Assembly (NCBI GenBank): GCA_034231615.1
Contig: CM067311.1
Location: 11,053,212-11,117,211, forward strand
Source: Meghimatium bilineatum
Lineage: Eukaryota > Mollusca > Gastropoda > Stylommatophora > Philomycidae
DNA: 64,000 nt
Direction of reading: 5' to 3'
Each line of letters starts with the position of its first letter. Within the stretch, counting starts at the first letter, position 1. Positions 43,801 through 59,800 of the stretch are shown piece after piece. The translations under genes were made by a program, and so were the position numbers. Under the pieces are notes generated by a model, which ran no database searches, was not told the origin of the DNA, and saw only the letters and a program-made list of their open reading frames with translations.

Positions 43801-46800
43801 TAAATGTATCTACCGGTAGATTATCACTAGAAATATATCTTTGATTTTCTTTTTCAAACTTTTTAACACATTTCATAAACGTATCTAGTTTATCATTAGA
43901 AATATATTTTTTTAAAATTTCAAACTTTTCAACAAATTTCATAAAAGTATCTAGTTTATCACTAGAAATATATCTTTTCATTTTCTTTTTCAAACTTTTC
44001 AACACATTTCATAAATGTATATAGTTTATCACTAGAAATATTTTTTTTCAATTTTCTTGTTCAAACTTTTCCACATATTTCATAAATGTATCTAGTTTAT
44101 CACTAGAAATATATTTTTTGATTTTCTTTTTCAAACTTTTCTACACATTTCATAAATGTATCTAGTTTATCATAAGAAATATCTTTTTTTGTTAAATTTC
44201 AAACATTTCAACACATTTCATAAATGTATCTAGTTTATCATTAGAAATATATTTTTTATTTTCTTTTTAAAACTTTTCAACACATTTCATAAATGTATCT
44301 AGTTTATGATTATAAATATTTTTTTTTGATTTTCAAACTTTTCAACACATTTCATAAGTGTATATATTTTATCCATAGAAATTTATTTTTTGATTTTCTT
44401 TTTCAAACTTTTCAATACATTTCATAAATGTACCCAGTATATAGTTTATCATGAAAAATATTTTTTTTGGATTTTCAAACTTTTCAACACATTTCATAAG
44501 TGTATATAGTTTATCAATAGAAATTAATTTTTTGATTTTCTTTTTGAAATTTTTCAACACATTTCATAAATGTATCTAGTTTTTATCATTAGAAATATAT
44601 TTTATTGATTTTGAAACTTTTCAAAACATTTCATAAATGTATCTAGTTTATCATTAGAAATATATATTTTTATTTTCTTTTTCAATCTTTTCAACACATT
44701 TCATAAATGTATCTAATTTATCATTAGAAATATATTTCTTTGATTTTGAAACTTTTCAACACATTTCAGAAATGTATCTAGTTTATCATTAGAAATATTG
44801 TTTTTAATTTTCTTTTTCAAACTGTTCAACACATCTCATAAATGTATCTACCGGTAGTTTATCATTAGAAACATATTTTTTGATTTTCTTTTTCAAACTT
44901 ATCAACACATTTCATAAATGTATATAGTTTATCATTAGAAATATATCAAAATTTTTTAAATATTTTTTTGATTTTCAAACTGTTCAACAGATCTCATAAA
45001 TGTATCTAGTTTATCATTAGAAATATATTTTTTAAATTTTCTTTTTCAAACTTATTAACACATTTCATAAATGTATATAGTTTATCATTAGAAATATATT
45101 TTTTTTATTTTCTTGTTCAAATTTTTCAACATATTTCATAAATGTATCTAGTTTATCACTAGAAATATATTTTTTGATTTTCTTTTACAAGCTATTCAAC
45201 ACATTTCATAAATGTATCTAGTTTATCATTAGAAATATATTTCTTTTAAATTTCAAACTTTTCACCACATTTCATAAAAGTATCTAGTTTATCATTAGAA
45301 ATATATTTTTCGATTTTCAATCTTTTCAACACATCTCATAAATGTATATACCGGTAGATTATCACTAAAAATATATCTTTTAATTGTTTTTTCAAACTTT
45401 TCAACACATTTCATAAATGTATCTAGTTTATCACTAGAAATATATTTTTGATTTTCTTTTTCAATCTTTTCAACACATCTCATAAATGTATCTACCGGTA
45501 GATTATCACTAGAAATATATCTTTTAATTTTTTTTTCAAACTTTTCAACACATTTCATAAATGTATATAGTTTATCACTAGAAATATTTTTTTTCAATTT
45601 TCTTGTTCAAACTTTTCCACATATTTCATAAATGTATCTAGTTTATCACTAGAAATATATTTTTTGATTTTCTTTTTCAAACTTATCAACACATTTCATA
45701 AGTGTATCTAGTTTATCATTAGAAATATATATTTTTGATTTTCAAACTGTTGAACACATCTCATAAATGTATCTACCGGTAGATTATCACTAGAAATATA
45801 TCTTTGATTTTCTTTTTCAAACTTTTTAACACATTTCATAAATGTATCTAGTTTATCATTAGAAATATATTTTTTTAAAATTTCAAACTTTTCAACAAAT
45901 TTCATAAAAGTATCTAGTTTATCACTAGAAATATATCTTTTCATTTTCTTTTTCAAACTTTTCAACACATTTCATAAATGTATATAGTTTATCACTAGAA
46001 ATATTTTTTTTCAATTTTCTTGTTCAAACTTTTCCACATATTTCATAAATGTATCTAGTTTATCACTAGAAATATATTTTTTGATTTTCTTTTTCAAACT
46101 TTTCTACACATTTCATAAATGTATCTAGTTTATCATAAGAAATATCTTTTTTTGTTAAATTTCAAACATTTCAACACATTTCATAAATGTATCTAGTTTA
46201 TCATTAGAAATATATTTTTTATTTTCTTTTTAAAACTTTTCAACACATTTCATAAATGTATCTAGTTTATGATTATAAATATTTTTTTTTGATTTTCAAA
46301 CTTTTCAACACATTTCATAAGTGTATATATTTTATCAATAGAAATTTATTTTTTGATTTTCTTTTTCAAACTTTTCAATACATTTCATAAATGTACCCAG
46401 TATATAGTTTATCATGAAAAATATTTTTTTTTGGATTTTCAAACTTTTCAACACATTTCATAAGTGTATATAGTTTATCAATAGAAATTAATTTTTTGAT
46501 TTTCTTTTTGAAATTTTTCAACACATTTCATAAATGTATCTAGTTTTTATCATTAGAAATATATTTTATTGATTTTGAAACTTTTCAAAACATTTCAGAA
46601 ATGTATCTAGTTTATCATTAGAAATATTGTTTTTAATTTTCTTTTTCAAACTGTTCAACACATCTCATAAATGTATCTACCGGTAGTTTATCATTAGAAA
46701 CATATTTTTTATTTTCTTTTTCAAACTTATCAACACATTTCATAAATGTATATAGTTTATCATTAGAAATATATCAAAATTTTTTAAATATTTTTTTTGA

Positions 46801-49800
46801 TTTTCAAACTGTTCAACAGATCTCATAAATGTATCTAGTTTATCATTAGAAATATATTTTTTAAATTTTCTTTTTCAAACTTATTAACACATTTCATAAA
46901 TGTATATAGTTTATCATTAGAAATATATTTTTTTTATTTTCTTGTTCAAATTTTTCAACATATTTCATAAATGTATCTAGTTTATCACTAGAAATATATT
47001 TTTTGATTTTCTTTTACAAGCTATTCAACACATTTCATAAATGTATCTAGTTTATCATTAGAAATATATTTCTTTTAAATTTCAAACTTTTCACCACATT
47101 TCATAAAAGTATCTAGTTTATCATTAGAAATATATTTTTGATTTTCTTTTTCAATCTTTTCAACACATCTCATAAATGTATCTACCGGTAGATTATCACT
47201 AGAAATATATCTTTTAATTTTTTTTTCAAACTTTTTAACACATTTCATAAATGTATCTAGTTTATCATTAGAAATATATTTTTTTTTAATTTCAAACTTT
47301 TCAACAAATTTCATAAAAGTATCTAGTTTATCACTAGAAATATATCTTTTCATTTTCTTTTTCAAACTTTTCAACACATTTCATAAATGTATATAGTTTA
47401 TCACTAGAAATATTTTTTTTCAATTTTCTTGTTCAAACTTTTCCACATATTTCATAAATGTATCTAGTTTATCACTAGAAATATATTTTTTGATTTTCTT
47501 TTTCAAACTTTTCTACACATTTCATAAATGTATCTAGTTTATCATAAGAAATATTTTTTTTTTTAAATTTCAAACTTTTCAACACATTTCATAAATGTAT
47601 CTAGTTTATCATTAGAAATATATTTTTTATTTTCTTTTTAAAACTTTTCAACACATTTCATAAATGTATCTAGTTTATGATTATAAATATTTTTTTTTGA
47701 TTTTCAAACTTTTCAACACATTTCATAAGTGTATATATTTTATCAATAGAAATTTATTTTTTGATTTTCTTTTTCAAACTTTTCAATACATTTCATAAAT
47801 GTACCCGGTATATAGTTTATCATGAAAAATATTTTTTTTGGATTTTCAAACTTTTCAACACATTTCATAAGTGTATATAGTTTATCAATAGAAATTAATT
47901 TTTTGATTTTCTTTTTGAAATTTTTCAACACATTTCATAAATGTATCTAGTTTTTATCATTAGAAATATATTTTATTGATTTTGAAACTTTTCAAAACAT
48001 TTCATAAATGTATCTAGTTTATGATTATAAATATTTTTTTTTGATTTTCAAACTTTTCAACACATTTCATAAGTGTATATATTTTATCAATAGAAATTTA
48101 TTTTTTGATTTTCTTTTTCAAACTTTTCAATACATTTCATAAATGTACCCGGTATATAGTTTATCATGAAAAATATTTTTTTTGGATTTTCAAACTTTTC
48201 AACACATTTCATAAGTGTATATAGTTTATCAATAGAAATTAATTTTTTGATTTTCTTTTTGAAATTTTTCAACACATTTCATAAATGTATCTAGTTTTTA
48301 TCATTAGAAATATATTTTATTGATTTTGAAACTTTTCAAAACATTTCATAAATGTATCTAGTTTATCATTAGAAATATATATTTTTATTTTCTTTTTCAA
48401 TCTTTTCAACACATTTCATAAATGTATCTAATTTATCATTAGAAATATATTTCTTTGATTTTGAAACTTTTCAACACATTTCAGAAATGTATCTAGTTTA
48501 TCATTAGAAATATTGTTTTTAATTTTCTTTTTCAAACTGTTCAACACATCTCATAAATGTATCTACCGGTAGTTTATCATTAGAAACATATTTTTTGATT
48601 TTCTTTTTCAAACTTATCAACACATTTCATAAATGTATATAGTTTATCATTAGAAATATATCAACATTTTTAAAATATTTTTTTGATTTTCAAACTGTTC
48701 AACAGATCTCATAAATGTATCTAGTTTATCATTAGAAATATATTTTTTAAATTTTCTTTTTCAAACTTATTAACACATTTCATAAATGTATATAGTTTAT
48801 CATTAGAAATATATTTTTTTTATTTTCTTGTTCAAATTTTTCAACATATTTCATAAATGTATCTAGTTTATCACTAGAAATATATTTTTTGATTTTCTTT
48901 TACAAGCTATTCAACACATTTCATAAATGTATCTAGTTTATCATTAGAAATATATTTCTTTTAAATTTCAAACTTTTCACCACATTTCATAAAAGTATCT
49001 AGTTTATCATTAGAAATATATTTTTCGATTTTCAATCTTTTCAACACATCTCATAAATGTATATACCGGTAGATTATCACTAAAAATATATCTTTTAATT
49101 TTTTTTTCTAACTTTTCAACACATTTCATAAATGTATCTAGTTTATCACTAGAAATATATTTTTGATTTTCTTTTTCAATCTTTTAAACACATCTCATAA
49201 ATGTATCTACCGGTAGATTATCACTAGAAATATATCTTTTAATTTTTTTTTCAAACTTTTTAACACATTTCATAAATGTATCTAGTTTATCATTAGAAAT
49301 ATATTTTTTTTAAATTTCAAACTTTTCAACAAATTTCATAAAAGTATCTAGTTTATCACTAGAAATATATCTTTTCATTTTCTTTTTCAAACTTTTCAAC
49401 ACATTTCATAAATGTATATAGTTTATCACTAGAAATATTTTTTTTTCAATTTTCTTGTTCAAACTTTTCCACATATTTCATAAATGTATCTAGTTTATCA
49501 CTAGAAATATATTTTTTGATTTTCTTTTTCAAACTTATCAACACATTTCATAAGTGTATCTAGTTTATCATTAGAAATATATATTTTTGATTTTCAAACT
49601 GTTGAACACATCTCATAAATGTATCTACCGGTAGAGTATCACTAGAAATATATCAAAATTATTTTATATTTTTTGGATTTTCAAACTGTTCAACACATCT
49701 CATAAATGTATCTAGTTTATCATTAGAAATATATTTTTTTGATTTTGAAACTGTTCAACACATCTCATAAATGTATCTACAGGTAGTTTATCATTAGAAA

Positions 49801-50806
49801 TATACTTTTTGATTTTCTTTTTCACACTTATCAACACATTTCATAAATGTATCTAGTTTATCATTAGAAATATATCAAAAAATTTTGATATTTTTTTTAT
49901 ATTCAAACTTTTCAACACATTTTATAAGTGTATATAGTTTATCAATAGAAATTGATTTTTTGATTTTCTTTTTGAACTTTTTCAACACATTTCATAAATG
50001 TATCTACCGGTATTTTATCATTAGAAATATATTATTTGATTTTCTTTTTCAAACGTTTCAACACATCTCATAAATGTATTTACCGGTAGTTTATTATTAG
50101 AAATAAATTTTTTATTTTCTTTTTCAAACTTTTCAACACATCTCATAAATGTATCTACCGGTAGTTTATCATTAGAAATTTATTTTTTGATTTTCTTTTT
50201 CAAACTTTTCAATACATTTCATAAATGTACCCGGTATATAGTTTATCATGAAAAATATTTTTTTTTGGATTTTCAAACTTTTCAACACATTTCATAAGTG
50301 TATATAGTTTATCAATAGAAATTAATTTTTTGATTTTCTTTTTGAAATTTTTCAACACATTTCATAAATGTATCTAGTTTTTATCATTAGAAATATATTT
50401 TATTGATTTTGAATCTTTTCAACACATTTCATAAATGTATCTAATTTATCATTAGAAAAATATTTCTTTGATTTTGAAACTTTTCAACACATTTCAGAAA
50501 TGTATCTAGTTTATCATTAGAAATATTGTTTTTAATTTTCTTTTTCAAACTGTTCAACACATCTCATAAATGTATCTACTGGTAGTTTATCATTAGAAAT
50601 ATATTTTTTAAATTTTCTTTTTCAAACTTATTAACACATTTCATAAATGTATATAGTTTATCATTAGAAATATATTTTTTTTATTTTCTTGTTCAAATTT
50701 TTCAACACATTTCATAAATGTATCTAATTTATCATTAGAAATATATTTCTTTTAAATTTCAAACTTTTCACCACATTTCATAAAAGTATATACCGGTAGA
50801 TTATCA

Positions 50807-53800
50807 CTAGAAATATATCTTTTCATTTTCTTTTTCAAACTTTTCAACACATTTCATAAATGTATCTAGTTTATCACTAGAAATATATTTTTGATTTTCT
50901 TTTTCAATCTTTTCAACACATCTCATAAATGTATCTACCGGTAGATTATCACTAGAAATATATCTTTTCATTTTCTTTTTCAAACTTTTCAACACATTTC
51001 ATAAATGTATCTAGTTTATCACTAGAAATATATTTTTGATTTTCTTTTTCAATCTTTTCAACACATCTCATAAATGTATCTACCGGTAGATTATCACTAG
51101 AAATATATCTTTTAATTTTTTTTTCAAACTTTTTAACACATTTCATTAATGTATCTAGTTTATCATTAGAAACATTTTTTTTTTTAAATTCAAACTTTTC
51201 AACAAATTTCATAAAAGTATCTAGTTTATCACTAGAAATATATCTTTTCATTTTCTTTTTCAAACTTTTCAACACATTTCATAAATGTATATAGTTTATC
51301 ACTAGAAATATTTTTTTTCAATTTTCTTGTTCAAACTTTTCCACATATTTCATAAATGTATCTAGTTTATCACTAGAAATATATTTTTTGATTTTCTTTT
51401 TCAAACTTTTCTACACATTTCATAAATGTATCTAGTTTATCATAAGAAATATCTTTTTTTTTAAATTTCAAACTTTTCAACACATTTCATAAATCTATCT
51501 AGTTTATCATTAGAAATATATTTTTTATATTCTTTTTAAAACTTTTCAACACATTTCATAAATGTATCTAGTTTATGATTATAAATATTTTTTTTTGATT
51601 TTCAAACTTTTCAACACATTTCATAAGTGTATATATTTTATCAATAGAAATTAATTTTTTGATTTTCTTTTTCAAACTTTTCAACACGTCATAATTGTAT
51701 CTAGTTTATCATTAGAAATAAATTTTTTTTAAATTTCTTGTTCAAACTTTTTAACATATTTCATAAATGTATCTAGTTTATCACTAGAAAAATCTTTTCT
51801 GATTTTATTTTTCAAACTTTTCAACACATTTCATAAATGTATCAGTTTATCATTAGATTATATTTTTTTTTAAATTTCAAACTTTTAAACACATTTCATA
51901 AATGTATCTAGTTTATCACTAGAAATATATTTTTTGATTTTCTTTTCCAAACTTTTCAACACATTTCATAAATTTATCTAGTTTATCATTAGAAATATAT
52001 TTTTTATTTTCTTTTTCAAACTTTTCAACACATCTTATAAATGTATCTAGTTTATCATTAGAAATATATATTTTGATTTTCAAACTGTTGAACACATCTC
52101 ATAAATGTATCTACCGGTAGAGTATCACTAGAAATATATCAAAATTATTTTATATTTCTTTGATTTTGAAACTTTTCAACACATCTCATAAATGTATCTA
52201 GTTTATCATTAGAAATATATTTTTTTGATTTAGAAACTGTTCAACACATCTCATAAATGTATCTACCGGTAGAGTATCACTAGAAATATATTTTTTTATT
52301 TTCTTTTTCAAACTTTTCAACACATTTCATAAATGAATATAGTTTATCATTAGAAATATATTTTTTTGATTTTCTTTTCCAAACTTTTCAACACATCTCA
52401 TAAATGTATCTAGTTTATCATTAGAAATATTTTTTTTTTTTATTTCAAACTTTTCAACAAATCTCATAAATGTATCTACTGGTAGATTATCAATAGAAAT
52501 ACATTTTTTTGTTTTCTTTTTCAAACTTTTCAACACATTTCATAAATGTATCTAGTTTATCATTAGAAATATATTTTTTTATTTTCTTTTTCAATCTTTT
52601 CAACACATCTCATAAATGTATCTACTGGTAGTTTATCATAAGAAATAATTTTTTAAATTTTCTTTTTCATCTTTTCAAAATATCTCATAAATGTATCTAC
52701 CCGTAGATTATCACTAGAAATATATCTTTTCATTTTCTATTTCAAACTTTTTAACACATTTCATAAATGTATATAGTTTATCATTAGAAATATATTTTTT
52801 TTAAATTTCAAACTTTTCAACAAATTTCATAAAAGTATCTAGTTTATCACTAGAAATATATCTTTTTTTTTCTTTTTCAAACTTTTCAACACATTTCATA
52901 AATGTATATAGTTTATCACTAGAAATATTTTTTTTCAATTTTCTTGTTCAAACTTTTCCACATATTTCATAAATGTATCTAGTTTATCACTAGAAATATA
53001 TTTTTTGATTTTCTTTTTCAAACTTTTCTACACATTTCATAAATGTATCTAGTTTATCATAAGAAATATCTTTTTTTTTAATTTCAAACTTTTCAACACA
53101 TTTCATAAATGTATCTAGTTTATCATTAGAAATATATTTTTTATATTCTTTTTAAAACTTTCAACACATTTCATAAATGTATCTAGTTTATGATTATAAA
53201 TATTTTTTTTGATTTTCAAACTTTTCAACACATTTCATAAATGTATCTAATTTATCATTAGAAATATATTTCTTTTAAATTTCAAACTTTTCACCACATT
53301 TCATAAAAGTATATACCGGTAGATTATCACTAGAAATATATCTTTTCATTTTCTTTTTCAAACTTTTCAACACATTTCATAAATGTATCTAGTTTATCAC
53401 TAGAAATATATTTTTGATTTTCTTTTTCAATCTTTTCAACACATCTCATAAATGTATCTACCGGTAGATTATCACTAGAAATATATCAAAATTATTTTAT
53501 ATTTTTTGGATTTTCAAACTGTTCAACACATCTCATAAATGTATCTAGTTTATCATTAGAAATATATTTTTTTGATTTTGAAACTGTTCAACACATCTCA
53601 TAAATGTATCTACAGGTAGTTTATCATTAGAAATATACTTTTTGATTTTCTTTTTCACACTTATCAACACATTTCATAAATGTATCTAGTTTATCATTAG
53701 AAATATATCAAAAAATTTTGATATTTTTTTATATTCAAACTTTTCAACACATTTTATAAGTGTATATAGTTTATCAATAGAAATTGATTTTTTGATTTTC

Positions 53801-56800
53801 TTTTTGAACTTTTTCAACACATTTCATAAATGTATCTACCGGTATTTTATCATTAGAAATATATTATTTGATTTTCTTTTTCAAACGTTTCAACACATCT
53901 CATAAATGTATTTACCGGTAGTTTATTATTAGAAATAAATTTTTTATTTTCTTTTTCAAACTTTTCAACACATCTCATAAATGTATCTACCGGTAGTTTA
54001 TCATTAGAAATTTATTTTTTGATTTTCTTTTTCAAACTTTTCAATACATTTCATAAATGTACCCGGTATATAGTTTATCATGAAAAATATTTTTTTTTGG
54101 ATTTTCAAACTTTTCAACACATTTCATAAGTGTATATAGTTTATCAATAGAAATTAATTTTTTGATTTTCTTTTTGAAATTTTTCAACACATTTCATAAA
54201 TGTATCTAGTTTTTATCATTAGAAATATATTTTATTGATTTTGAATCTTTTCAACACATTTCATAAATGTATCTAATTTATCATTAGAAAAATATTTCTT
54301 TGATTTTGAAACTTTTCAACACATTTCAGAAATGTATCTAGTTTATCATTAGAAATATTGTTTTTAATTTTCTTTTTCAAACTGTTCAACACATCTCATA
54401 AATGTATCTACTGGTAGTTTATCATTAGAAATATATTTTTTAAATTTTCTTTTTCAAACTTATTAACACATTTCATAAATGTATATAGTTTATCATTAGA
54501 AATATATTTTTTTTATTTTCTTGTTCAAATTTTTCAACACATTTCATAAATGTATCTAATTTATCATTAGAAATATATTTCTTTTAAATTTCAAACTTTT
54601 CACCACATTTCATAAAAGTATATACTGGTAGATTATCACTAGAAATATATCTTTTCATTTTCTTTTTCAAACTTTTCAACACATTTCATAAATGTATCTA
54701 GTTTATCACTAGAAATATATTTTTGATTTTCTTTTTCAATCTTTTCAACACATCTCATAAATGTATCTACCGGTAGATTATCACTAGAAATATATCTTTT
54801 CATTTTCTTTTTCAAACTTTTCAACACATTTCATAAATGTATCTAGTTTATCACTAGAAATATATTTTTGATTTTCTTTTTCAATCTTTTCAACACATCT
54901 CATAAATGTATCTACCGGTAGATTATCACTAGAAATATATCTTTTAATTTTTTTTTCAAACTTTTTAACACATTTCATAAATGTATCTAGTTTATCATTA
55001 GAAACATTTTTTTTTTTAAATTCAAACTTTTCAACAAATTTCATAAAAGTATCTAGTTTATCACTAGAAATATATCTTTTCATTTTCTTTTTCAAACTTT
55101 TCAACACATTTCATAAATGTATATAGTTTATCACTAGAAATATTTTTTTTCAATTTTCTTGTTCAAACTTTTCCACATATTTCATAAATGTATCTAGTTT
55201 ATCACTAGAAATATATTTTTTGATTTTCTTTTTCAAACTTTTCAACACATTTCATAAATGTATCAGTTTATCATTAGATTATATTTTTTTTTAAATTTCA
55301 AACTTTTAAACACATTTCATAAATGTATCTCGTTTATCACTAGAAATATATTTTTTGATTTTCTTTTCCAAACTTTTCAACACATTTCATAAATTTATCT
55401 AGTTTATCATTAGAAATATATTTTTTATTTTCTTTTTCAAACTTTTCAACACATCTTATAAATGTATCTAGTTTATCATTAGAAATATATATTTTGATTT
55501 TCAAACTGTTGAACACATCTCATAAATGTATCTACCGGTAGAGTATCACTAGAAATATATCAAAATTATTTTATATTTCTTTGATTTTGAAACTTTTCAA
55601 CACATCTCATAAATGTATCTAGTTTATCATTAGAAATATATTTTTTTGATTTAGAAACTGTTCAACACATCTCATAAATGTATCTACCGGTAGAGTATCA
55701 CTAGAAATATATTTTTTTATTTTCTTTTTCAAACTTTTCAACACATTTCATAAATGAATATAGTTTATCATTAGAAATATATTTTTTTGATTTTCTTTTC
55801 CAAACTTTTCAACACATCTCATAAATGTATCTAGTTTATCATTAGAAATATTTTTTTTTTTTATTTCAAACTTTTCAACAAATCTCATAAATGTATCTAC
55901 TGGTAGATTATCAATAGAAATACATTTTTTTGTTTTCTTTTTCAAACTTTTCAACACATTTCATAAATGTATCTAGTTTATCATTAGAAATATATTTTTT
56001 TATTTTCTTTTTCAATCTTTTCAACACATCTCATAAATGTATCTACTGGTAGTTTATCATAAGAAATAATTTTTTAAATTTTCTTTTTCATCTTTTCAAA
56101 ATATCTCATAAATGTATCTACCCGTAGATTATCACTAGAAATATATCTTTTCATTTTCTATTTCAAACTTTTTAACACATTTCATAAATGTATATAGTTT
56201 ATCATTAGAAATATATTTTTTTTAAATTTCAAACTTTTCAACAAATTTCATAAAAGTATCTAGTTTATCACTAGAAATATATCTTTTTTTTTCTTTTTCA
56301 AACTTTTCAACACATTTCATAAATGTATATAGTTTATCACTAGAAATATTTTTTTTCAATTTTCTTGTTCAAACTTTTCCACATATTTCATAAATGTATC
56401 TAGTTTATCACTAGAAATATATTTTTTGATTTTCTTTTTCAAACTTTTCTACACATTTCATAAATGTATCTAGTTTATCATAAGAAATATCTTTTTTTTT
56501 AATTTCAAACTTTTCAACACATTTCATAAATGTATCTAGTTTATCATTAGAAATATATTTTTTATATTCTTTTTAAAACTTTCAACACATTTCATAAATG
56601 TATCTAGTTTATGATTATAAATATTTTTTTTGATTTTCAAACTTTTCAACACATTTCATAAATGTATCTAATTTATCATTAGAAATATATTTCTTTTAAA
56701 TTTCAAACTTTTCACCACATTTCATAAAAGTATATACCGGTAGATTATCACTAGAAATATATCTTTTCATTTTCTTTTTCAAACTTTTCAACACATTTCA

Positions 56801-59800
56801 TAAATGTATCTAGTTTATCACTAGAAATATATTTTTGATTTTCTTTTTCAATCTTTTCAACACATCTCATAAATGTATCTACCGGTAGATTATCACTAGA
56901 AATATATCAAAATTATTTTATATTTTTTGGATTTTCAAACTGTTCAACACATCTCATAAATGTATCTAGTTTATCATTAGAAATATATTTTTTTGATTTT
57001 GAAACTGTTCAACACATCTCATAAATGTATCTACAGGTAGTTTATCATTAGAAATATACTTTTTGATTTTCTTTTTCACACTTATCAACACATTTCATAA
57101 ATGTATCTAGTTTATCATTAGAAATATATCAAAAAATTTTGATATTTTTTTATATTCAAACTTTTCAACACATTTTATAAGTGTATATAGTTTATCAATA
57201 GAAATTGATTTTTTGATTTTCTTTTTGAACTTTTTCAACACATTTCATAAATGTATCTACCGGTATTTTATCATTAGAAATATATTATTTGATTTTCTTT
57301 TTCAAACGTTTCAACACATCTCATAAATGTATTTACCGGTAGTTTATTATTAGAAATAAATTTTTTATTTTCTTTTTCAAACTTTTCAACACATCTCATA
57401 AATGTATCTACCGGTAGTTTATCATTAGAAATTTATTTTTTGATTTTCTTTTTCAAACTTTTCAATACATTTCATAAATGTACCCGGTATATAGTTTATC
57501 ATGAAAAATATTTTTTTTTGGATTTTCAAACTTTTCAACACATTTCATAAGTGTATATAGTTTATCAATAGAAATTAATTTTTTGATTTTCTTTTTGAAA
57601 TTTTTCAACACATTTCATAAATGTATCTAGTTTTTATCATTAGAAATATATTTTATTGATTTTGAATCTTTTCAACACATTTCATAAATGTATCTAATTT
57701 ATCATTAGAAAAATATTTCTTTGATTTTGAAACTTTTCAACACATTTCAGAAATGTATCTAGTTTATCATTAGAAATATTGTTTTTAATTTTCTTTTTCA
57801 AACTGTTCAACACATCTCATAAATGTATCTACTGGTAGTTTATCATTAGAAATATATTTTTTAAATTTTCTTTTTCAAACTTATTAACACATTTCATAAA
57901 TGTATCTAGTTTATGATTATAAATATTTTTTTTGATTTTCAAACTTTTCAACACATTTCATAAATGTATCTAATTTATCATTAGAAATATATTTCTTTTA
58001 AATTTCAAACTTTTCACCACATTTCATAAAAGTATATACCGGTAGATTATCACTAGAAATATATCTTTTCATTTTCTTTTTCAAACTTTTCAACACATTT
58101 CATAAATGTATCTAGTTTATCACTAGAAATATATTTTTGATTTTCTTTTTCAATCTTTTCAACACATCTCATAAATGTATCTACCGGTAGATTATCACTA
58201 GAAATATATCAAAATTATTTTATATTTTTTGGATTTTCAAACTGTTCAACACATCTCATAAATGTATCTAGTTTATCATTAGAAATATATTTTTTTGATT
58301 TTGAAACTGTTCAACACATCTCATAAATGTATCTACAGGTAGTTTATCATTAGAAATATACTTTTTGATTTTCTTTTTCACACTTATCAACACATTTCAT
58401 AAATGTATCTAGTTTATCATTAGAAATATATCAAAAAATTTTGATATTTTTTTATATTCAAACTTTTCAACACATTTTATAAGTGTATATAGTTTATCAA
58501 TAGAAATTGATTTTTTGATTTTCTTTTTGAACTTTTTCAACACATTTCATAAATGTATCTACCGGTATTTTATCATTAGAAATATATTATTTGATTTTCT
58601 TTTTCAAACGTTTCAACACATCTCATAAATGTATTTACCGGTAGTTTATTATTAGAAATAAATTTTTTATTTTCTTTTTCAAACTTTTCAACACATCTCA
58701 TAAATGTATCTACCGGTAGTTTATCATTAGAAATTTATTTTTTGATTTTCTTTTTCAAACTTTTCAATACATTTCATAAATGTACCCGGTATATAGTTTA
58801 TCATGAAAAATATTTTTTTTTGGATTTTCAAACTTTTCAACACATTTCATAAGTGTATATAGTTTATCAATAGAAATTAATTTTTTGATTTTCTTTTTGA
58901 AATTTTTCAACACATTTCATAAATGTATCTAGTTTTTATCATTAGAAATATATTTTATTGATTTTGAATCTTTTCAACACATTTCATAAATGTATCTAAT
59001 TTATCATTAGAAAAATATTTCTTTGATTTTGAAACTTTTCAACACATTTCAGAAATGTATCTAGTTTATCATTAGAAATATTGTTTTTAATTTTCTTTTT
59101 CAAACTGTTCAACACATCTCATAAATGTATCTACTGGTAGTTTATCATTAGAAATATATTTTTTAAATTTTCTTTTTCAAACTTATTAACACATTTCATA
59201 AATGTATATAGTTTATCATTAGAAATATATTTTTTTTATTTTCTTGTTCAAATTTTTCAACACATTTCATAAATGTATCTAATTTATCATTAGAAATATA
59301 TTTCTTTTAAATTTCAAACTTTTCACCACATTTCATAAAAGTATATACCGGTAGATTATCACTAGAAATATATCTTTTCATTTTCTTTTTCAAACTTTTC
59401 AACACATTTCATAAATGTATCTAGTTTATCACTAGAAATATATTTTTGATTTTCTTTTTCAATCTTTTCAACACATCTCATAAATGTATCTACCGGTAGA
59501 TTATCACTAGAAATATATCTTTTCATTTTCTTTTTCAAACTTTTCAACACATTTCATAAATGTATCTAGTTTATCACTAGAAATATATTTTTGATTTTCT
59601 TTTTCAATCTTTTCAACACATCTCATAAATGTATCTACCGGTAGATTATCACTAGAAATATATCTTTTAATTTTTTTTTCAAACTTTTTAACACATTTCA
59701 TAAATGTATCTAGTTTATCATTAGAAACATTTTTTTTTTTAAATTCAAACTTTTCAACAAATTTCATAAAAGTATCTAGTTTATCACTAGAAATATATCT

